A stretch of DNA of 37,463 bases from positions 63 through 37,525 of the forward strand of contig JABDEM010000015.1 in NCBI GenBank assembly GCA_013287085.1, written 5' to 3'. Positions 1 to 10,304 of this stretch are shown in pieces. Position numbers and translations under genes: made by a program. Position 1 is the first letter of the stretch. Every line of letters starts with the position of its first letter. Source of the stretch: Gammaproteobacteria bacterium. GTDB taxonomy: Bacteria; Pseudomonadota; Gammaproteobacteria; DSM-16500. A model generated the notes under the pieces. It was not told the DNA's origin, searched no databases, and saw only the letters and a program-made list of their open reading frames with translations.

Positions 1-1202
1 TGACCATAGCGCGCTAATGTCGCGAGTTCGTTTAAAAGCAAAATGATAGGAAAAGCTATAGGAGCAAGGGCTGCAATTTTTAAACAGATAAATAAGCAAA
101 AAATATTTGAGAATAATAAAGTGGCGTGCGTAAGATAACTGATGGTATGCGTTTTTTTGTGCTCTTTAATGATTCCTCTGCTATCACCAAGGACAGCAGC
201 CCCTCGAGAGGCTATTCTGAAATAAGGCTTGGCCACAGGGAGCAATTCTAATAATTGAAATCCATGTTGAATAAAAGCAAAAATTGCAAATGGGGCGCCA
301 AACAGAATTTTTTTAAATAAAGAAATTTTCCTCTCGCTTGCATCAGCAGTATCAGATACAAACATATCGTATACAGTAATGTGTATGGTATGTGCGATTC
401 GGCTTTTGATGGTATCAAGAAAAGATTGTCGCCGCGTTTTAAATTCTTTAACGATTTTTAATCGATCTATGTTTGCTTCTAAATAGTGTGAAGTTCGTTC
501 TGCATCGATGCGTGTTAATTTATTGTAAATTTTTTCTCGTTCTTCATAAGTAGTGGCGTGCAAAAGATCAATCCATAAAACGTCGAACTTTTCGGATTTC
601 TCTTTTTCTGCTAATAAAGTTAAAATTCTTTTTTTATCTATGGATTTTAATTCAGCTAATAAAGTTTTGGACGCGAAATAGAGATTGAAAAATCGGGTGA
701 TTCGTTTCCAAAAACTAATTTCTGGTCTTTCAAGTTGACTCTGCAGTTTAAGATATTCTTTCCATAAAAAATCAAACCGATCTTCTTTTCTTTTCTGAGG
801 CTCAGCCTCATAAGGCGTGAATAAAGGATAGTATTTTGCGGGTTTTTTGAGACCCGCTTTATGGTAGTTTTTCCATGCTGAAAAGAATTCAGGGCTACTA
901 GAGTCTCCTCCTAAATAAGCAATAGTGCGCGCTGTATCTATCTTGCGTAGTTCTCTTAGAATGTTTTGACAGATCTCATCTTTTGCTAAAGAAGTTAAAA
1001 ACTTTTTGTGTTTTTCTTCTTCGTTCTCTTCTTTCTGTTCCCCCTTCTCTTCTTCTTGTTCTGCTTTAATTTCGAGAGCGTAAATGGCTTTAAGAAGTTG
1101 TATCCAGAGCAAATTAAATTGCTTGTCCTGATTATCTTGTGGAGGACCTTTTTTTTCCATGTTGGGTGCTACTGGCGCTGCCGCGCCTCCACTCATGCTC
1201 AT
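1..1202 (-). CDS. Unrecognised repeat-containing protein, partial (C-terminus beyond the left edge)
   Basis: Reading the minus strand from ATG at 1202 gives an uninterrupted frame of 400 codons that leaves the window at base 1, so the C-terminus is missing. A second in-frame ATG lies two codons on (1196). I do not recognise the family. Visible parts: a small-residue/Pro-rich start (residues 1-22), an acidic Glu/Lys run (about 44-67), a charged helical region, and hydrophobic stretches at about 300-320 and 355-390 that look membrane-embedded. A motif of type F[ND]xLWxxxL recurs at about 29-37, 143-151 and 206-214, and a motif of type L..ID..R....L recurs at about 85-97, 185-197 and 229-241. 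This suggests three or four degenerate helical repeats. It is divergent from tpiA. Length and architecture recall secreted effectors of Legionellales, but nothing here proves secretion. Confidence 0.75.
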   Translation of the reverse strand, partial: MSMSGGAAAPVAPNMEKKGPPQDNQDKQFNLLWIQLLKAIYALEIKAEQEEEKGEQKEENEEEKHKKFLTSLAKDEICQNILRELRKIDTARTIAYLGGDSSSPEFFSAWKNYHKAGLKKPAKYYPLFTPYEAEPQKRKEDRFDFLWKEYLKLQSQLERPEISFWKRITRFFNLYFASKTLLAELKSIDKKRILTLLAEKEKSEKFDVLWIDLLHATTYEEREKIYNKLTRIDAERTSHYLEANIDRLKIVKEFKTRRQSFLDTIKSRIAHTIHITVYDMFVSDTADASERKISLFKKILFGAPFAIFAFIQHGFQLLELLPVAKPYFRIASRGAAVLGDSRGIIKEHKKTHTISYLTHATLLFSNIFCLFICLKIAALAPIAFPIILLLNELATLARYG

Positions 1203-1325
1203 TAGTTTAATCTCGCGTTTTGAGGTAAGTGTAATGTTAACAGGCGAAGCTTAAGGAAATCTTAAAAGAGGAAAATAAAAAATAGGGTGGTTAAATCAAT
1301 GATAAGAAAATTGCGTTGAGTCTCC

Positions 1326-1355
1326 TTGTCTCCCAAGGATCAAATCCGTTACAAT
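1326..1355 (+). promoter_or_regulatory. Putative sigma-70 promoter of tpiA
   Basis: A TTGTCT -35-like hexamer (1326-1331) is separated by 18 bases from a TACAAT -10-like hexamer (1350-1355; five of six consensus bases). It lies about 30 bases before the tpiA ATG at 1386, in the divergent gap between tpiA and the leftward gene. It would give a short leader and could drive tpiA-secG and possibly the downstream tRNA and nuo genes. Sequence match only. Confidence 0.4.
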
Positions 1356-1385
1356 CACGCCTCTTACACAAAAGTGAAATTTACT

Positions 1386-2150
1386 ATGCGAAAGCCCTTA
1401 GTTGCCGGCAATTGGAAAATGAATGGGTCCCTGAAAGATGTGGGGGCTTTGGCTGAATCGCTTAAAAAAGGTCTAGCACATCAATCGCAAGTCGAAGTCG
1501 CCGTATTCCCTAGTTTTATCCATATCCCTCAAGTTGAACAAATATTAACCGGATCTCCTATCGTGTGGGGCGCTCAAGATTTATATATAGGTCAGTCGGG
1601 GGCTTTTACCGGGGAAGTTTCGGGATCTATGCTTGCGGATTTGGGTTGTACTTATGTTTTAGTCGGGCATTCTGAGCGTAGACAAGTTTTTCATGAAGAT
1701 TTAGGGTTGATTTCTGCTAAATTTAAAGCGGCGCAAAATGCGAATATTCGGCCTATTTTATGTGTGGGCGAGACTTTAGAAGAGCGGGAAAATGGGAAAA
1801 CGGAAGAGATTATTAAAGAGCAATTGAATTCGGTGATTGAAGCTTCTGGAATTGAGGCTTTTAAGAGCGCGGTGGTCGCTTATGAACCAGTTTGGGCGAT
1901 TGGGACGGGGAAAACGGCGTCTCCTGAGCAGGCGCAAGAGGTTCATGCCTTCATTCGTTGGCTTTTTGCAAAACAAAGTGTTGATGTTGGGAATTCTCTG
2001 CGTATACTTTACGGCGGCAGTGTTAAAGCGGATAATGCTCAGGGTTTATTTGCTAAACCTGATATTGATGGCGGGTTGGTCGGTGGAGCATCCTTGGATG
2101 CAGCCGGGTTTTTGGCTATAGTTAAGGCCGCATTACAAAAAACAGAGTGA
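1386..2150 (+). CDS. tpiA: Triosephosphate isomerase
   Basis: Interconverts dihydroxyacetone phosphate and glyceraldehyde 3-phosphate in cytosolic glycolysis/gluconeogenesis. From ATG 1386 the product is 254 residues, the normal family size. It begins with the expected VAGNWKMNG strand (Asn9, Lys11 substrate contacts), has catalytic His95 in GHSERR, catalytic Glu167 in AYEPVWAIGTGK, and the YGGSV phosphate-binding loop near the end. The frame is open upstream to a TTG at 1326, but that would overlap the putative promoter and add 20 residues not found in the family, so 1386 is preferred. secG starts 7 bases after the stop, so the two are probably co-transcribed. Confidence 0.97.
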   Translation: MRKPLVAGNWKMNGSLKDVGALAESLKKGLAHQSQVEVAVFPSFIHIPQVEQILTGSPIVWGAQDLYIGQSGAFTGEVSGSMLADLGCTYVLVGHSERRQVFHEDLGLISAKFKAAQNANIRPILCVGETLEERENGKTEEIIKEQLNSVIEASGIEAFKSAVVAYEPVWAIGTGKTASPEQAQEVHAFIRWLFAKQSVDVGNSLRILYGGSVKADNAQGLFAKPDIDGGLVGGASLDAAGFLAIVKAALQKTE

Positions 2151-2157
2151 GGGTTAC

Positions 2158-2466
2158 ATGTATCAATTAGTGCTCATTATTCATATTCTTGTTGCTGTGT
2201 GTTTGATTGCATTAGTCATTGTGCAACAAGGGCGCGGGGCTAGCGCTGGGGCTGCTTTCGGTTCTGGGGCATCCCAAACGGTGTTTGGTAGCCGTGGGTC
2301 GGGTTCATTTTTATTAAAGGTCACCATTGGGTTTGTCGCTTTATTTTTTGCGACTAGTCTTTTCTTGAACCATTTGGTGGTATCAAGTTCAGTTTCAGCA
2401 GCTAAAGTAACGGATCAGGAATTGCCTATTCCCATCCAAAATAGTATCCCTTCAGAAAAGAAGTAA
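2158..2466 (+). CDS. secG: Protein translocase subunit SecG
   Basis: Small inner-membrane partner of SecYE that assists SecA-driven export. The 102-residue product has the family layout: a first membrane helix (about residues 2-22), the conserved VQQGRGASAGAAFG loop with the FGSRGSGSF continuation, and a second membrane helix (about 52-72), followed by a polar tail. A GAGGG ribosome-binding sequence precedes the ATG, itself just after the tpiA stop. The tpiA-secG-tRNA-Leu-nuo order is familiar in gammaproteobacteria of the Coxiella/Legionella type. Confidence 0.95.
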   Translation: MYQLVLIIHILVAVCLIALVIVQQGRGASAGAAFGSGASQTVFGSRGSGSFLLKVTIGFVALFFATSLFLNHLVVSSSVSAAKVTDQELPIPIQNSIPSEKK

Positions 2467-2483
2467 AGAAGTAAAAAGGTGCC

Positions 2484-2568
2484 GCCGGAGTGGTGGAATT
2501 GGTAGACACGCTGCTTTGAGGGGGCAGTGACGAAAGTCGTATCGGTTCGAGTCCGATCTTCGGCACCA
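2484..2568 (+). tRNA. tRNA-Leu (anticodon GAG)
   Basis: 85-base class II tRNA. The acceptor arm GCCGGAG (2484-2490) pairs with CTTCGGC (2558-2564), including one G-U. It is followed by discriminator A and an encoded CCA. The D-arm contains TGGTGGAATTGGTAGACAC. The anticodon arm has a 5-bp stem and loop TTGAGGG, giving anticodon GAG. There is a long variable arm and a T-arm with GGTTCGAGTCC. It lies in the gap between secG and nuoA, so it may be processed out of a longer tpiA-secG-nuo transcript. Confidence 0.96.
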
Positions 2569-2607
2569 GTTTTAAGGGGATCCTAAAAGATGTAAGGAAT
2601 AAGGCCC

Positions 2608-2964
2608 ATGTTAGATAATTATTTACCTATTCTGATTTTTTTAATCATAGGCGGCGCGCTCGGTGTCGCCGTACCTGTCATTGGTTATCTCTTAAGTCCT
2701 AAACGTCCCGATCCTGAAAAACTTTCTACTTATGAATGTGGTTTTAATCCTTTTGGTGATGCTCGCATTCCTTTTGATGTGCGTTATTATTTAGTCGCCA
2801 TTCTTTTTATTATCTTTGATTTAGAAACGGCTTTTTTAGTGCCGTGGGCCATTGTCTTTCGTAAACTCGGTTGGTTTGGAATTATTGCGATGGCCATTTT
2901 TCTCGGGCTTTTAATCGTCGGGTTTATTTACGAGTGGAAGAAAGGAGCACTCGAATGGGAGTAA
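2608..2964 (+). CDS. nuoA: NADH-quinone oxidoreductase subunit A
   Basis: Membrane subunit of respiratory complex I, at the junction of the hydrophilic and membrane arms. The 118-residue product has three hydrophobic helices (about 6-28, 62-84, 88-110) and the conserved segment [20 protein letters not shown] between helices 1 and 2. AAGGAATAAGG precedes the ATG. It is the first gene of the 14-gene nuo run, about 40 bases after the tRNA-Leu, and overlaps nuoB by 10 bases. Confidence 0.96.
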   Translation: MLDNYLPILIFLIIGGALGVAVPVIGYLLSPKRPDPEKLSTYECGFNPFGDARIPFDVRYYLVAILFIIFDLETAFLVPWAIVFRKLGWFGIIAMAIFLGLLIVGFIYEWKKGALEWE

Positions 2965-3434
2965 TGGGTTTAGGTAATCAAGGTTTTATTGTCACTACCG
3001 TTGATAAATTAGTTGGGTGGGCACGTGGTGGTTCACTTTGGCCTATGAGCTTTGGTTTGGCTTGTTGCGCAGTTGAAATGATGCATGCAGCTGCTTCTCG
3101 TTATGATATGGATCGATTAGGCGCGGGTTTATTTCGTCCAAGTCCAAGACAATCGGATTTAATGATAGTCGCTGGCACACTTTGTAATAAAATGGCGCCT
3201 GCTTTGCGTAAAGTTTACGATCAAATGGCTGAACCCAGATATGTAATTTCGATGGGGTCTTGTGCGAATGGGGGTGGTTATTACCATTATGCTTATTCTG
3301 TAGTACGCGGTTGTGATCGCATTGTGCCCGTTGATATTTATGTCCCAGGCTGTCCGCCTACTGCTGAAGCCTTAGTGTATGGGGTGATTCAATTGCAAAA
3401 TAAAATTCGTAACCGAACGATTGAGCGCGAATAA
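2955..3434 (+). CDS. nuoB: NADH-quinone oxidoreductase subunit B
   Basis: Carries the terminal 4Fe-4S cluster N2 of complex I. The start at 2955 is chosen because AAAGGAG (2941-2947) sits at the right distance and the protein then begins at the family position; the upstream ATG in this frame (2871) lies deep inside nuoA. Product 159 residues. The four expected cluster cysteines are present: adjacent Cys37-Cys38 in [11 protein letters not shown], Cys103 in [12 protein letters not shown] and Cys133 in [11 protein letters not shown]. The stop shares bases with the nuoC ATG (TAATG). Confidence 0.97.
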   Translation: MGVMGLGNQGFIVTTVDKLVGWARGGSLWPMSFGLACCAVEMMHAAASRYDMDRLGAGLFRPSPRQSDLMIVAGTLCNKMAPALRKVYDQMAEPRYVISMGSCANGGGYYHYAYSVVRGCDRIVPVDIYVPGCPPTAEALVYGVIQLQNKIRNRTIERE

Positions 3435-4096
3435 TGGAAATCTTACACACTAAAATTCAAGAAAAATTAAATCACCTGATTCAAAACAGTAAACTTGCTT
3501 TAGGTGAATTAACATTAGAAGTTGCGCCCGAGCATTTAAAAGAAGTGTGTTTAATTTTGCGTGATGATCCAGAATTTGATTTTAAATTATTAGTGGATGT
3601 TTGTGGTGTCGATTATTTGCATTATGGAATCGCTGAGTGGGAAACAGAAACGGCGACTACATCAGGATTTGAACGCGGTGTTGAACCTTATGGAATGAAA
3701 AATTTTAATCCTAAAGAACCTCGTTTTGCAACCGTTTACCATTTGCTTTCTTTAGATAAAAATCAGCGTATTCGTTTACGAGTTTTTCTCTCAGAACATG
3801 AACTTAAAGTCGATTCAGTCGAAAGCATATGGCCTTCTGCGAATTGGTTTGAACGCGAAGCGTTCGATTTATTTGGCATTAGTTTTGATGGGCATCCGGA
3901 TTTACGTCGCATCTTAACCGATTATGGATTTGTGGGGCATCCTTTCCGTAAAGATTTTCCGCTGATTGGTCGCGTCGAAGCGCGTTATGATGCGAAACAA
4001 CATCGTGTGATTTATGAGCCGGTCAGCATTGAACCCCGCATATTAGAACCCAAAGTGATTCGCGACGATACGCGATATGAGAGTGACAATGGATAA
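3434..4096 (+). CDS. nuoC: NADH-quinone oxidoreductase subunit C
   Basis: 30-kDa-type subunit of the complex I peripheral arm. The 220-residue product shows the family signature near the end: [17 protein letters not shown], then [25 protein letters not shown]. nuoC and nuoD are separate genes here, unlike the fused nuoCD of Escherichia coli. The ATG overlaps the nuoB stop by one base, and the end overlaps the start of nuoD by 8 bases, so translation is probably coupled. Confidence 0.96.
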   Translation: MEILHTKIQEKLNHLIQNSKLALGELTLEVAPEHLKEVCLILRDDPEFDFKLLVDVCGVDYLHYGIAEWETETATTSGFERGVEPYGMKNFNPKEPRFATVYHLLSLDKNQRIRLRVFLSEHELKVDSVESIWPSANWFEREAFDLFGISFDGHPDLRRILTDYGFVGHPFRKDFPLIGRVEARYDAKQHRVIYEPVSIEPRILEPKVIRDDTRYESDNG

Positions 4097-5351
4097 GATG
4101 CCAGAAATTCGTAATTATACTTTTAATTTTGGTCCTCAACATCCAGCGGCTCACGGTGTGTTGCGTTTAATTTTAGAAGTGGATGGTGAAACGATTGTGC
4201 GTGCGGATCCTCATATTGGATTATTACATCGCGCGACAGAAAAATTAGCAGAGAGCAAACCTTATAATCATACGATTGGTTATATGGATCGATTAGATTA
4301 TGTTTCCATGATGTGTAACGAACATGGCTATGTATTAGCCATAGAAAAATTATTAGGCGTGCAACCGCCGATTCGTGCGCAATATATTCGTGTGATGTTT
4401 GATGAAATGACACGCGCATTAAATCATTTACTATGGCTTGCAGCGCACGCTTTAGATATAGGCGCTATGACCGTATTTTTATATTGTTTCAGAGAGCGAG
4501 AAGAATTATTAGATTGTTACGAAGCCGTATCGGGTTCTCGTATGCACGCAACTTATTATAGACCCGGTGGTGTTTATAGAGATTTGCCGGATAAAATGCC
4601 TAAATATAGAGCTTCTAAATGGCATAACGAAAAAGATGTTGCGGAAATGAATGCGAACCGCGATGGGTCTTTATTAGATTTTATTTGGGATTTCACCGAA
4701 CGGTTTCCTAAACGCATTGATGAATATGAAACACTGCTTACTGATAATAGAATTTGGAAACAAAGAACGGTTGATATTGGAGTTATTTCTCCAGATCGCG
4801 CTATTGCCATGGGGTTAACCGGCCCTATGTTGCGAGGTTCTGGTGTTGCTTGGGATTTACGTAGAAAACAACCTTATGAAGTTTATGACAAATTAGATTT
4901 TGATATTCCTGTAGGGGTCAACGGCGATTGTTATGATCGATATTTAGTGCGAGTCGCAGAATTACGTCAGTCTAATCACATTATTCGTCAATGCGTAGAA
5001 TGGCTGCGTAAAAATCCAGGGCCTGTGATGATCGATAATCACAAAATTGCGCCACCTACTCGCGTTGATATGAAAGAGAGTATGGAAGCTTTAATTCATC
5101 ATTTTAAATTAATGACCGAAGGTTATTGTTTGCCAGAAGGGGAGGCTTATGCTGCGATTGAGCATCCTAAAGGTGAATTTGGTGTGTATCTAGTTTCAGA
5201 TGGCGCGAACAAACCGTATCGTTTAAAAATTCGGGCGGCAGGTTTCCCACATTTAGCAGCACTCGATGAATTAATTCGTGGGCATATGATCGCCGATGTG
5301 GTCGCTATACTTTCTAGTTTAGATATTGTATTTGGGGAGGTTGATCGCTAA
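4089..5351 (+). CDS. nuoD: NADH-quinone oxidoreductase subunit D
   Basis: 49-kDa-type subunit that, with NuoB, forms the quinone-binding cavity. It has [16 protein letters not shown] near the start, [23 protein letters not shown] in the middle, and ends in DIVFGEVDR as is typical. Start 4089 is preferred because GAGAG (4079-4083) precedes it at a usable distance, giving 420 residues; ATGs at 4077 and 4098 are alternatives. Its stop shares a base with the ATG proposed for nuoE at 5351. Confidence 0.95.
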   Translation: MDKMPEIRNYTFNFGPQHPAAHGVLRLILEVDGETIVRADPHIGLLHRATEKLAESKPYNHTIGYMDRLDYVSMMCNEHGYVLAIEKLLGVQPPIRAQYIRVMFDEMTRALNHLLWLAAHALDIGAMTVFLYCFREREELLDCYEAVSGSRMHATYYRPGGVYRDLPDKMPKYRASKWHNEKDVAEMNANRDGSLLDFIWDFTERFPKRIDEYETLLTDNRIWKQRTVDIGVISPDRAIAMGLTGPMLRGSGVAWDLRRKQPYEVYDKLDFDIPVGVNGDCYDRYLVRVAELRQSNHIIRQCVEWLRKNPGPVMIDNHKIAPPTRVDMKESMEALIHHFKLMTEGYCLPEGEAYAAIEHPKGEFGVYLVSDGANKPYRLKIRAAGFPHLAALDELIRGHMIADVVAILSSLDIVFGEVDR

Positions 5352-5831
5352 TGACTGAATTATCAACTGCACTCAAAGCTAAAATTGATCAATGGTTGTT
5401 GCGTTATCCACCCGATCAAAAACGTTCGGGAATTTTTGCAATCCTTAATGTTTGCGCAAGAAGAAAATGGCGGCTGGCTAACCGATGATTTAATGACGGG
5501 TGTAGCAGAATATTTAGGCTTACCTAAAATCGCAGCCTATGAAGTCGCGACTTTTTACAGCATGTTTAATTTAAATCCGGTAGGGCGTTATATTATTAAT
5601 GTCTGCACGAATATTTCTTGTATGTTGAGTGGTTCTGAAAAAGTAGTTGAGCATTTAAAAAAGCGTTTAGGTGTTGAATTAGGTGAAACCACTCAAGATG
5701 GAAAATTTACATTGCGCGAAGTGGAATGTTTGGCAGCTTGTGCTGCAGCGCCCATGTTTCAGATTGGTAAAAAATATTATGAAACCTTAACCCCAGAAAA
5801 AATTGATGCCATTTTGGCTGAATTGGAGTAG
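5351..5831 (+). pseudogene. nuoE: NADH-quinone oxidoreductase subunit E, interrupted by a one-base insertion
   Basis: 24-kDa-type subunit carrying 2Fe-2S cluster N1a. The ATG at 5351 touches the nuoD stop and encodes a proper NuoE amino terminus ([15 protein letters not shown], then RYPPDQKRS). After TCG at 5426-5428 the reading frame changes by one base: dropping one G of the GGG at 5428-5430 joins KRS to EFLQSLMFAQEENGGWL and restores 159 residues, close to the family length. Without correction the first frame stops near 5488. The remainder is intact: VATFYSMF, then Cys-x4-Cys (CTNISC) and Cys-x3-Cys (CLAAC), the 2Fe-2S ligands. It may be a genuine mutation, a sequencing/assembly error, or (less likely) a translated frameshift. 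A shorter protein from an internal start (from about 5454, MFAQEENGG) would lack the first helices. Confidence 0.85.
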
Positions 5832-5836
5832 CAACA

Positions 5837-7102
5837 GTGGCGAATGAAATTTGTTTTCGCACTTTACATTTAGATAAACCTTGGACGCTTGAAACTTATC
5901 AAAGTGCAGGCGGCTATGCGCAATGGAAAAAAATTCTGGCAGAAAAAATTCCACCCGAAAAAATTGTAGAAGCCTTAAAACTTTCTGCATTGCGAGGCCG
6001 TGGGGGTGCTGGATTTCCAACAGGTTTAAAATGGAGTTTTATTCGTCCAGGATCACCCGGTCAAAAATATGTATTGTGTAATGCGGACGAAGGCGAACCT
6101 GGTACTTGTAAAGACAGAGATTTATTAAGATTAAATCCGCATCAAATTATTGAAGGCATGGCGATAGGTGGTTATGCCATGGGTGCAACCGTTGGTTATA
6201 ATTATATACGCGGTGAATTTTGGGAGCCGTATGAGCGTTTTGAAGCGGCATTACAAGAAGCGAGCGCAGCGGGACTTTTAGGAAAAAATATTTTAGGTTC
6301 AGGGGTAGATTTTGAGTTGTATCCAACGCTAGGCGCTGGTGCTTATATTTGTGGTGAAGAAACGGCTCTGATGGAATCTCTAGAAGGTAAAAGAGGTTAT
6401 CCGCGTTTTAAACCGCCATTTCCAGCCGCACGCGGAATTTATGGTAAACCCACCACTATTAATAATGTCGAAACTTTTGCATCGGTTCCGGTGATTTTAG
6501 AAAAAGGGGCTGAGTGGTTTTTAGGTTTAGGAAAACCCAATAATGGTGGCTGCAAAATTTTTAGTGTGACGGGTCATGTGAATAAACCCGGGAATTATGA
6601 AATTCCTTTAGGTACGCCATTTAAAGATTTATTAGCGATGGCTGGCGGCATGCGTGATGGTAAGCGTTTAAAAGCAGTGATTCCGGGCGGATCTTCTATG
6701 CCTATTTTACCAGCGGATGTCATGATGAATTTAGATATGGATTTTGATTCTATTCAAAAAGCAGGCTCTGGTTTAGGATCAGGTGCTGTGATTGTGATGG
6801 ATGAAACGGTTTGTATGGTGGGGATGCTTGCGCGAATTTCTAAATTTTATATGGAAGAATCTTGCGGACAATGTACGCCTTGTCGTGAAGGCACGGGTTG
6901 GTTATTTAGAATGGTTGAACGCATTGAGAAGGGTCAAGGAACTTTAGCCGATATTGAAAATTTACGTCGCGCGGCAAAAAATATTGAAGGCCGAACGATT
7001 TGTGCGTTTGGTGAAGCGGCTGCTTGGCCGGTGGGCGGCATGTTAAAACACTTTTTTGATGAGTTTGTGTATCATGTGGAGCATGGTAAATGTCCGACAT
7101 AG
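5837..7102 (+). CDS. nuoF: NADH-quinone oxidoreductase subunit F
   Basis: 51-kDa-type subunit that binds NADH and FMN and carries 4Fe-4S cluster N3. The start is GTG at 5837 with GGAG upstream inside the end of nuoE. The product is 421 residues. It has the Gly-rich [13 protein letters not shown] nucleotide/FMN motif, [31 protein letters not shown], and the N3 ligands Cys343, Cys346, Cys349 ([14 protein letters not shown]) and Cys389 ([13 protein letters not shown]). The end overlaps nuoG by 13 bases. Confidence 0.97.
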   Translation: MANEICFRTLHLDKPWTLETYQSAGGYAQWKKILAEKIPPEKIVEALKLSALRGRGGAGFPTGLKWSFIRPGSPGQKYVLCNADEGEPGTCKDRDLLRLNPHQIIEGMAIGGYAMGATVGYNYIRGEFWEPYERFEAALQEASAAGLLGKNILGSGVDFELYPTLGAGAYICGEETALMESLEGKRGYPRFKPPFPAARGIYGKPTTINNVETFASVPVILEKGAEWFLGLGKPNNGGCKIFSVTGHVNKPGNYEIPLGTPFKDLLAMAGGMRDGKRLKAVIPGGSSMPILPADVMMNLDMDFDSIQKAGSGLGSGAVIVMDETVCMVGMLARISKFYMEESCGQCTPCREGTGWLFRMVERIEKGQGTLADIENLRRAAKNIEGRTICAFGEAAAWPVGGMLKHFFDEFVYHVEHGKCPT

Positions 7103-9273
7103 AAATAGAAATTGATGGTAAAAAATTATTAACGCAACCCGATAAAATGGTAATCCAAGTTGCGGATGAGGCGGGAATTTATATTCCGCGTTTTTGCTAT
7201 CATAAACATTTATCGATCGCAGCCAACTGCCGCATGTGTTTAGTCGAAGTTGAAAAATCGCCTAAAACATTACCTGCATGTGCAACCCCTGTGATGGCTG
7301 GCATGAAAGTTTTTACGCGTTCACCTAAAGCACTCGCTGCACAGCGTGCAGTCATGGAATTTTTATTAATTAATCATCCCTTAGATTGCCCGATCTGCGA
7401 TCAAGGTGGCGAGTGTGAATTACAAGATTTAAGTTTAGGTTATGGTAGAGCTGATTCTTATTATGTAGAAGGCAAACGCTCTGTAAAAGATGAAAACTTA
7501 GGGCCATTAGTTGCAACTGAAATGACGCGTTGTATTCAATGTTCGCGTTGCATACGTTTCGGTCAAGAAATTGCCGGCAGACCTGAATTAGGATTTGCTG
7601 GGCGTGGCGAACATTCAGAAGTCAGATCTTATCTTGAAAAATCCATGCTGCATTCAGAAGTATCAGGCAATATTATTGATCTTTGTCCGGTGGGCGCTTT
7701 AACTTCTAAACCTTTTCGGTTTACGGCTCGCGCATGGGAATTACAGCAATATCCTAGTATCGCACCCCATGATTGTTTAGGTTCACATTTAAATATTCAT
7801 ACCCGCGAAGGCAGAGTCATGCGTGTCGTTCCGCGCGAAAATAATAATATTAATCAAGTTTGGTTGTCTGATCGTGATCGTTTTGCTTATGAAGGTTTAT
7901 ATCACTCCGATCGTTTAACAAAACCCCTAGTTAAAAAACAAGGCCGTTGGCAGGAAACCGACTGGCAAACGGCATTAAATGCAGCGGCTGTCGGACTCAA
8001 AAAAGCCGGCGAGGGTTTGGCTGCACTCTCGCATCCAAGCGCTACCTTAGAAGAATTTTATTTATTACAAAAATTAACTCGTGCCCTGGGCGCAAGTTTT
8101 GTGGATCACCGCTTACGCCAAAGCGATTTTACTTTTGTGGTTCCAGCTTCTAGTTTAACTTTAGATGAGCTTGAAAAAAGCGATGTGATTGTTTTGATAG
8201 GCTCAAACATTCAAAAAGAACAACCGCTTGCTGCTTTAAGAGTACGAAAAGCAGCATTAAAAGGTGCGCAAGTTATTTCTATTAATATGCAAGATTATGA
8301 TTTTAATTTTAAAGTCACCAGCAAAATCATTGCCGCTCCCCATCGTTTTGTAAGCGAATTAGAAAAATTTAATGTAAATGAACCCGGCAAAAAAGTAGCT
8401 GTGGTGCTCGGCGCTCTTTCAATTAATCATCCTGAAGCGAGAAATATTTTTAAATTGGCAGAAAAAATTTCAGATTCATTATTGGTATTAACAGAGGGTG
8501 CGAATGCAAGAGGGGCACATTTAGCTGGAATGCTCCCCAGCGCCATTGATGAGAGAGAACGTACAGCGTATGTATTATTAAATGTAGAGCCCGATTTAGA
8601 TTGTGGTAATCCACAAGGATTAATTCAGCGTTTAGAAAAAGCCGATTGTGTGATTGCTTTATCGATTTTTAAAAATGATATAGTAAGTGAACATGCCGAT
8701 GTAATTTTTCCCATTGCGCCTTTCACTGAAACCTCAGGAACGTTTGTAAATACACAAAATGAATGGCAGACATTTAAGGGTGCCGCAAGTCCTTATGGTG
8801 AATCTAGACCGGCTTGGAAAGTGTTGCGCGTCTTGGGTAATTTGTTGCATTTGGAAGGTTTTGATTATACAACCTCCGAAGAAGTGCGTGATGAAGTAAA
8901 ATCAAAAAAGACTGAAATAACATTAGCTTCGAATGGCGCCTCTTTTACTTATCCAAAAACTAATTTTAGCAGAATCGGTGAGTTACCCATTTATGCAACT
9001 GATAGTATAACAAGACGCGCTAAAGCTTTAACGGATACACAAACGTTAATTGAAGGTGAATTACCTGTGATTCGTATGCATCCAAAAGCGGCGAGCGCTT
9101 TGGGTATTAAAGAAAATAATGAAGCTTATGCAAAACAAGACCAGGCAAAAGTGCGTTTGCCGGTAAGATTTGATGAAAGCTTACCTTTAGATGCGGTTTG
9201 GATTCCGGCTGCGATGAGAGGCACCAGTGGATTACCTAACCTTTTTGGACCTATTGAAATAGAGAAAGCATGA
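7090..9273 (+). CDS. nuoG: NADH-quinone oxidoreductase subunit G
   Basis: 75-kDa-type subunit with the chain of Fe-S clusters between NuoF/E and NuoI/B. 727 residues. The amino third holds a 2Fe-2S ferredoxin-like domain (Cys36, Cys47, Cys50, Cys64), the His-Cys3 set of N5 (His95, Cys99, Cys102, Cys108) and the N4 set (Cys147, Cys150, Cys153, Cys198). The remainder is a molybdopterin-oxidoreductase-like fold without an obvious molybdenum-site ligand, as normal in complex I. It starts inside the end of nuoF and its stop overlaps nuoH by ATGA. Confidence 0.97.
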   Translation: MSDIEIEIDGKKLLTQPDKMVIQVADEAGIYIPRFCYHKHLSIAANCRMCLVEVEKSPKTLPACATPVMAGMKVFTRSPKALAAQRAVMEFLLINHPLDCPICDQGGECELQDLSLGYGRADSYYVEGKRSVKDENLGPLVATEMTRCIQCSRCIRFGQEIAGRPELGFAGRGEHSEVRSYLEKSMLHSEVSGNIIDLCPVGALTSKPFRFTARAWELQQYPSIAPHDCLGSHLNIHTREGRVMRVVPRENNNINQVWLSDRDRFAYEGLYHSDRLTKPLVKKQGRWQETDWQTALNAAAVGLKKAGEGLAALSHPSATLEEFYLLQKLTRALGASFVDHRLRQSDFTFVVPASSLTLDELEKSDVIVLIGSNIQKEQPLAALRVRKAALKGAQVISINMQDYDFNFKVTSKIIAAPHRFVSELEKFNVNEPGKKVAVVLGALSINHPEARNIFKLAEKISDSLLVLTEGANARGAHLAGMLPSAIDERERTAYVLLNVEPDLDCGNPQGLIQRLEKADCVIALSIFKNDIVSEHADVIFPIAPFTETSGTFVNTQNEWQTFKGAASPYGESRPAWKVLRVLGNLLHLEGFDYTTSEEVRDEVKSKKTEITLASNGASFTYPKTNFSRIGELPIYATDSITRRAKALTDTQTLIEGELPVIRMHPKAASALGIKENNEAYAKQDQAKVRLPVRFDESLPLDAVWIPAAMRGTSGLPNLFGPIEIEKA

Positions 9274-10304
9274 TGGAAGGATTAATTCTTATAGGCACGA
9301 TTGTTGCAAAAATAGTGGTGATTATTGTCGCCTTATTATTGTCCGTTGCTTATTTAACGTTTTTAGAACGCAAAGTGATTGGGTATATGCAATCACGCAT
9401 TGGACCCAATCGCGTAGGTCCACGTGGTTTGTTGCAGCCTATTGCGGATATTTTAAAATTATTAATGAAAGAAATTATTGTGCCAACTGCTTCCAATCGA
9501 TTTTTATTTATTATTGCACCTATTATTAGTATGACCACAGCTATTGCTGCATGGGCCGTGATCCCTTTTGATAAAACCTTTGTGTTAGCCAATATTAACG
9601 CCGGAGTTTTATATATTTTTGCACTTTCATCTTTAGGCGTTTATGGAATGTTAATTGCAGGGTGGGCCTCTAATAATAAATATGCGATGTTTGGTGCTAT
9701 GCGTGCTGCAGCACAATCTATTTCCTATGAAATCGCAATGGGTTTTGCGTTAATTGGCGTCATGATGGCGGCTGGATCTTTAAATTTTCAAACGATTATT
9801 CAAGCGCAATCTGGCGGTTTTTGGCATTGGTATTGGTTGCCATTATTTCCTTTATTTATTGTCTATTGGATTTCAGGGGTTGCGGAAACTAATCGTGCGC
9901 CCTTTGATGTTGCGGAAGGGGAGTCAGAACTCGTTGCAGGATTCCATGTGGAATATTCAGGCACGGCGTTTGCTTTATTTTTCTTAGCTGAATACATGAA
10001 TATGATTTTGATTTCAGCATTGGGTGCATCCATGTTTATGGGCGGTTGGTTATCGCCTTTTGAAGGAATCCCCTACCTAGAATCCGCCTTTGCCTGGGTT
10101 CCTGGCATAGGTTGGTTTTTAATTAAATTAGGTTTCTTTGTCTTTTGTTATTTATGGTTTAGAGCGACGTTCCCACGTTTTCGTTATGATCAAATCATGC
10201 GATTAGGGTGGAAAATATTAATTCCAGTGACCATTGTTTGGATTGCTGTGGTGACATTAGCTGTGCAATTTCATATTGGGCCGTGGTTTAAGGAAATATT
10301 ATGA
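9270..10304 (+). CDS. nuoH: NADH-quinone oxidoreductase subunit H
   Basis: Membrane subunit that forms the quinone channel entrance. The 344-residue product has about eight hydrophobic helices. Family markers are [20 protein letters not shown] near the start, then [20 protein letters not shown] in the cytoplasmic loop, and [16 protein letters not shown] near the end. ATG 9270 overlaps the nuoG stop (ATGA); a second ATG follows at once. The end overlaps nuoI by ATGA. Confidence 0.97.
   Translation: MMEGLILIGTIVAKIVVIIVALLLSVAYLTFLERKVIGYMQSRIGPNRVGPRGLLQPIADILKLLMKEIIVPTASNRFLFIIAPIISMTTAIAAWAVIPFDKTFVLANINAGVLYIFALSSLGVYGMLIAGWASNNKYAMFGAMRAAAQSISYEIAMGFALIGVMMAAGSLNFQTIIQAQSGGFWHWYWLPLFPLFIVYWISGVAETNRAPFDVAEGESELVAGFHVEYSGTAFALFFLAEYMNMILISALGASMFMGGWLSPFEGIPYLESAFAWVPGIGWFLIKLGFFVFCYLWFRATFPRFRYDQIMRLGWKILIPVTIVWIAVVTLAVQFHIGPWFKEIL

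Noticed and set aside
1326..1385. 20-residue N-terminal extension of TpiA from a TTG at 1326
   Set aside because: The extension is outside the family, and its first bases coincide with a good promoter-like sequence; ATG 1386 gives the normal TIM start.
5420..5440. Programmed ribosomal frameshift in nuoE
   Set aside because: No slippery heptamer, internal Shine-Dalgarno or downstream structure is evident, and complex I genes are not known to use recoding; mutation or sequencing error is simpler.
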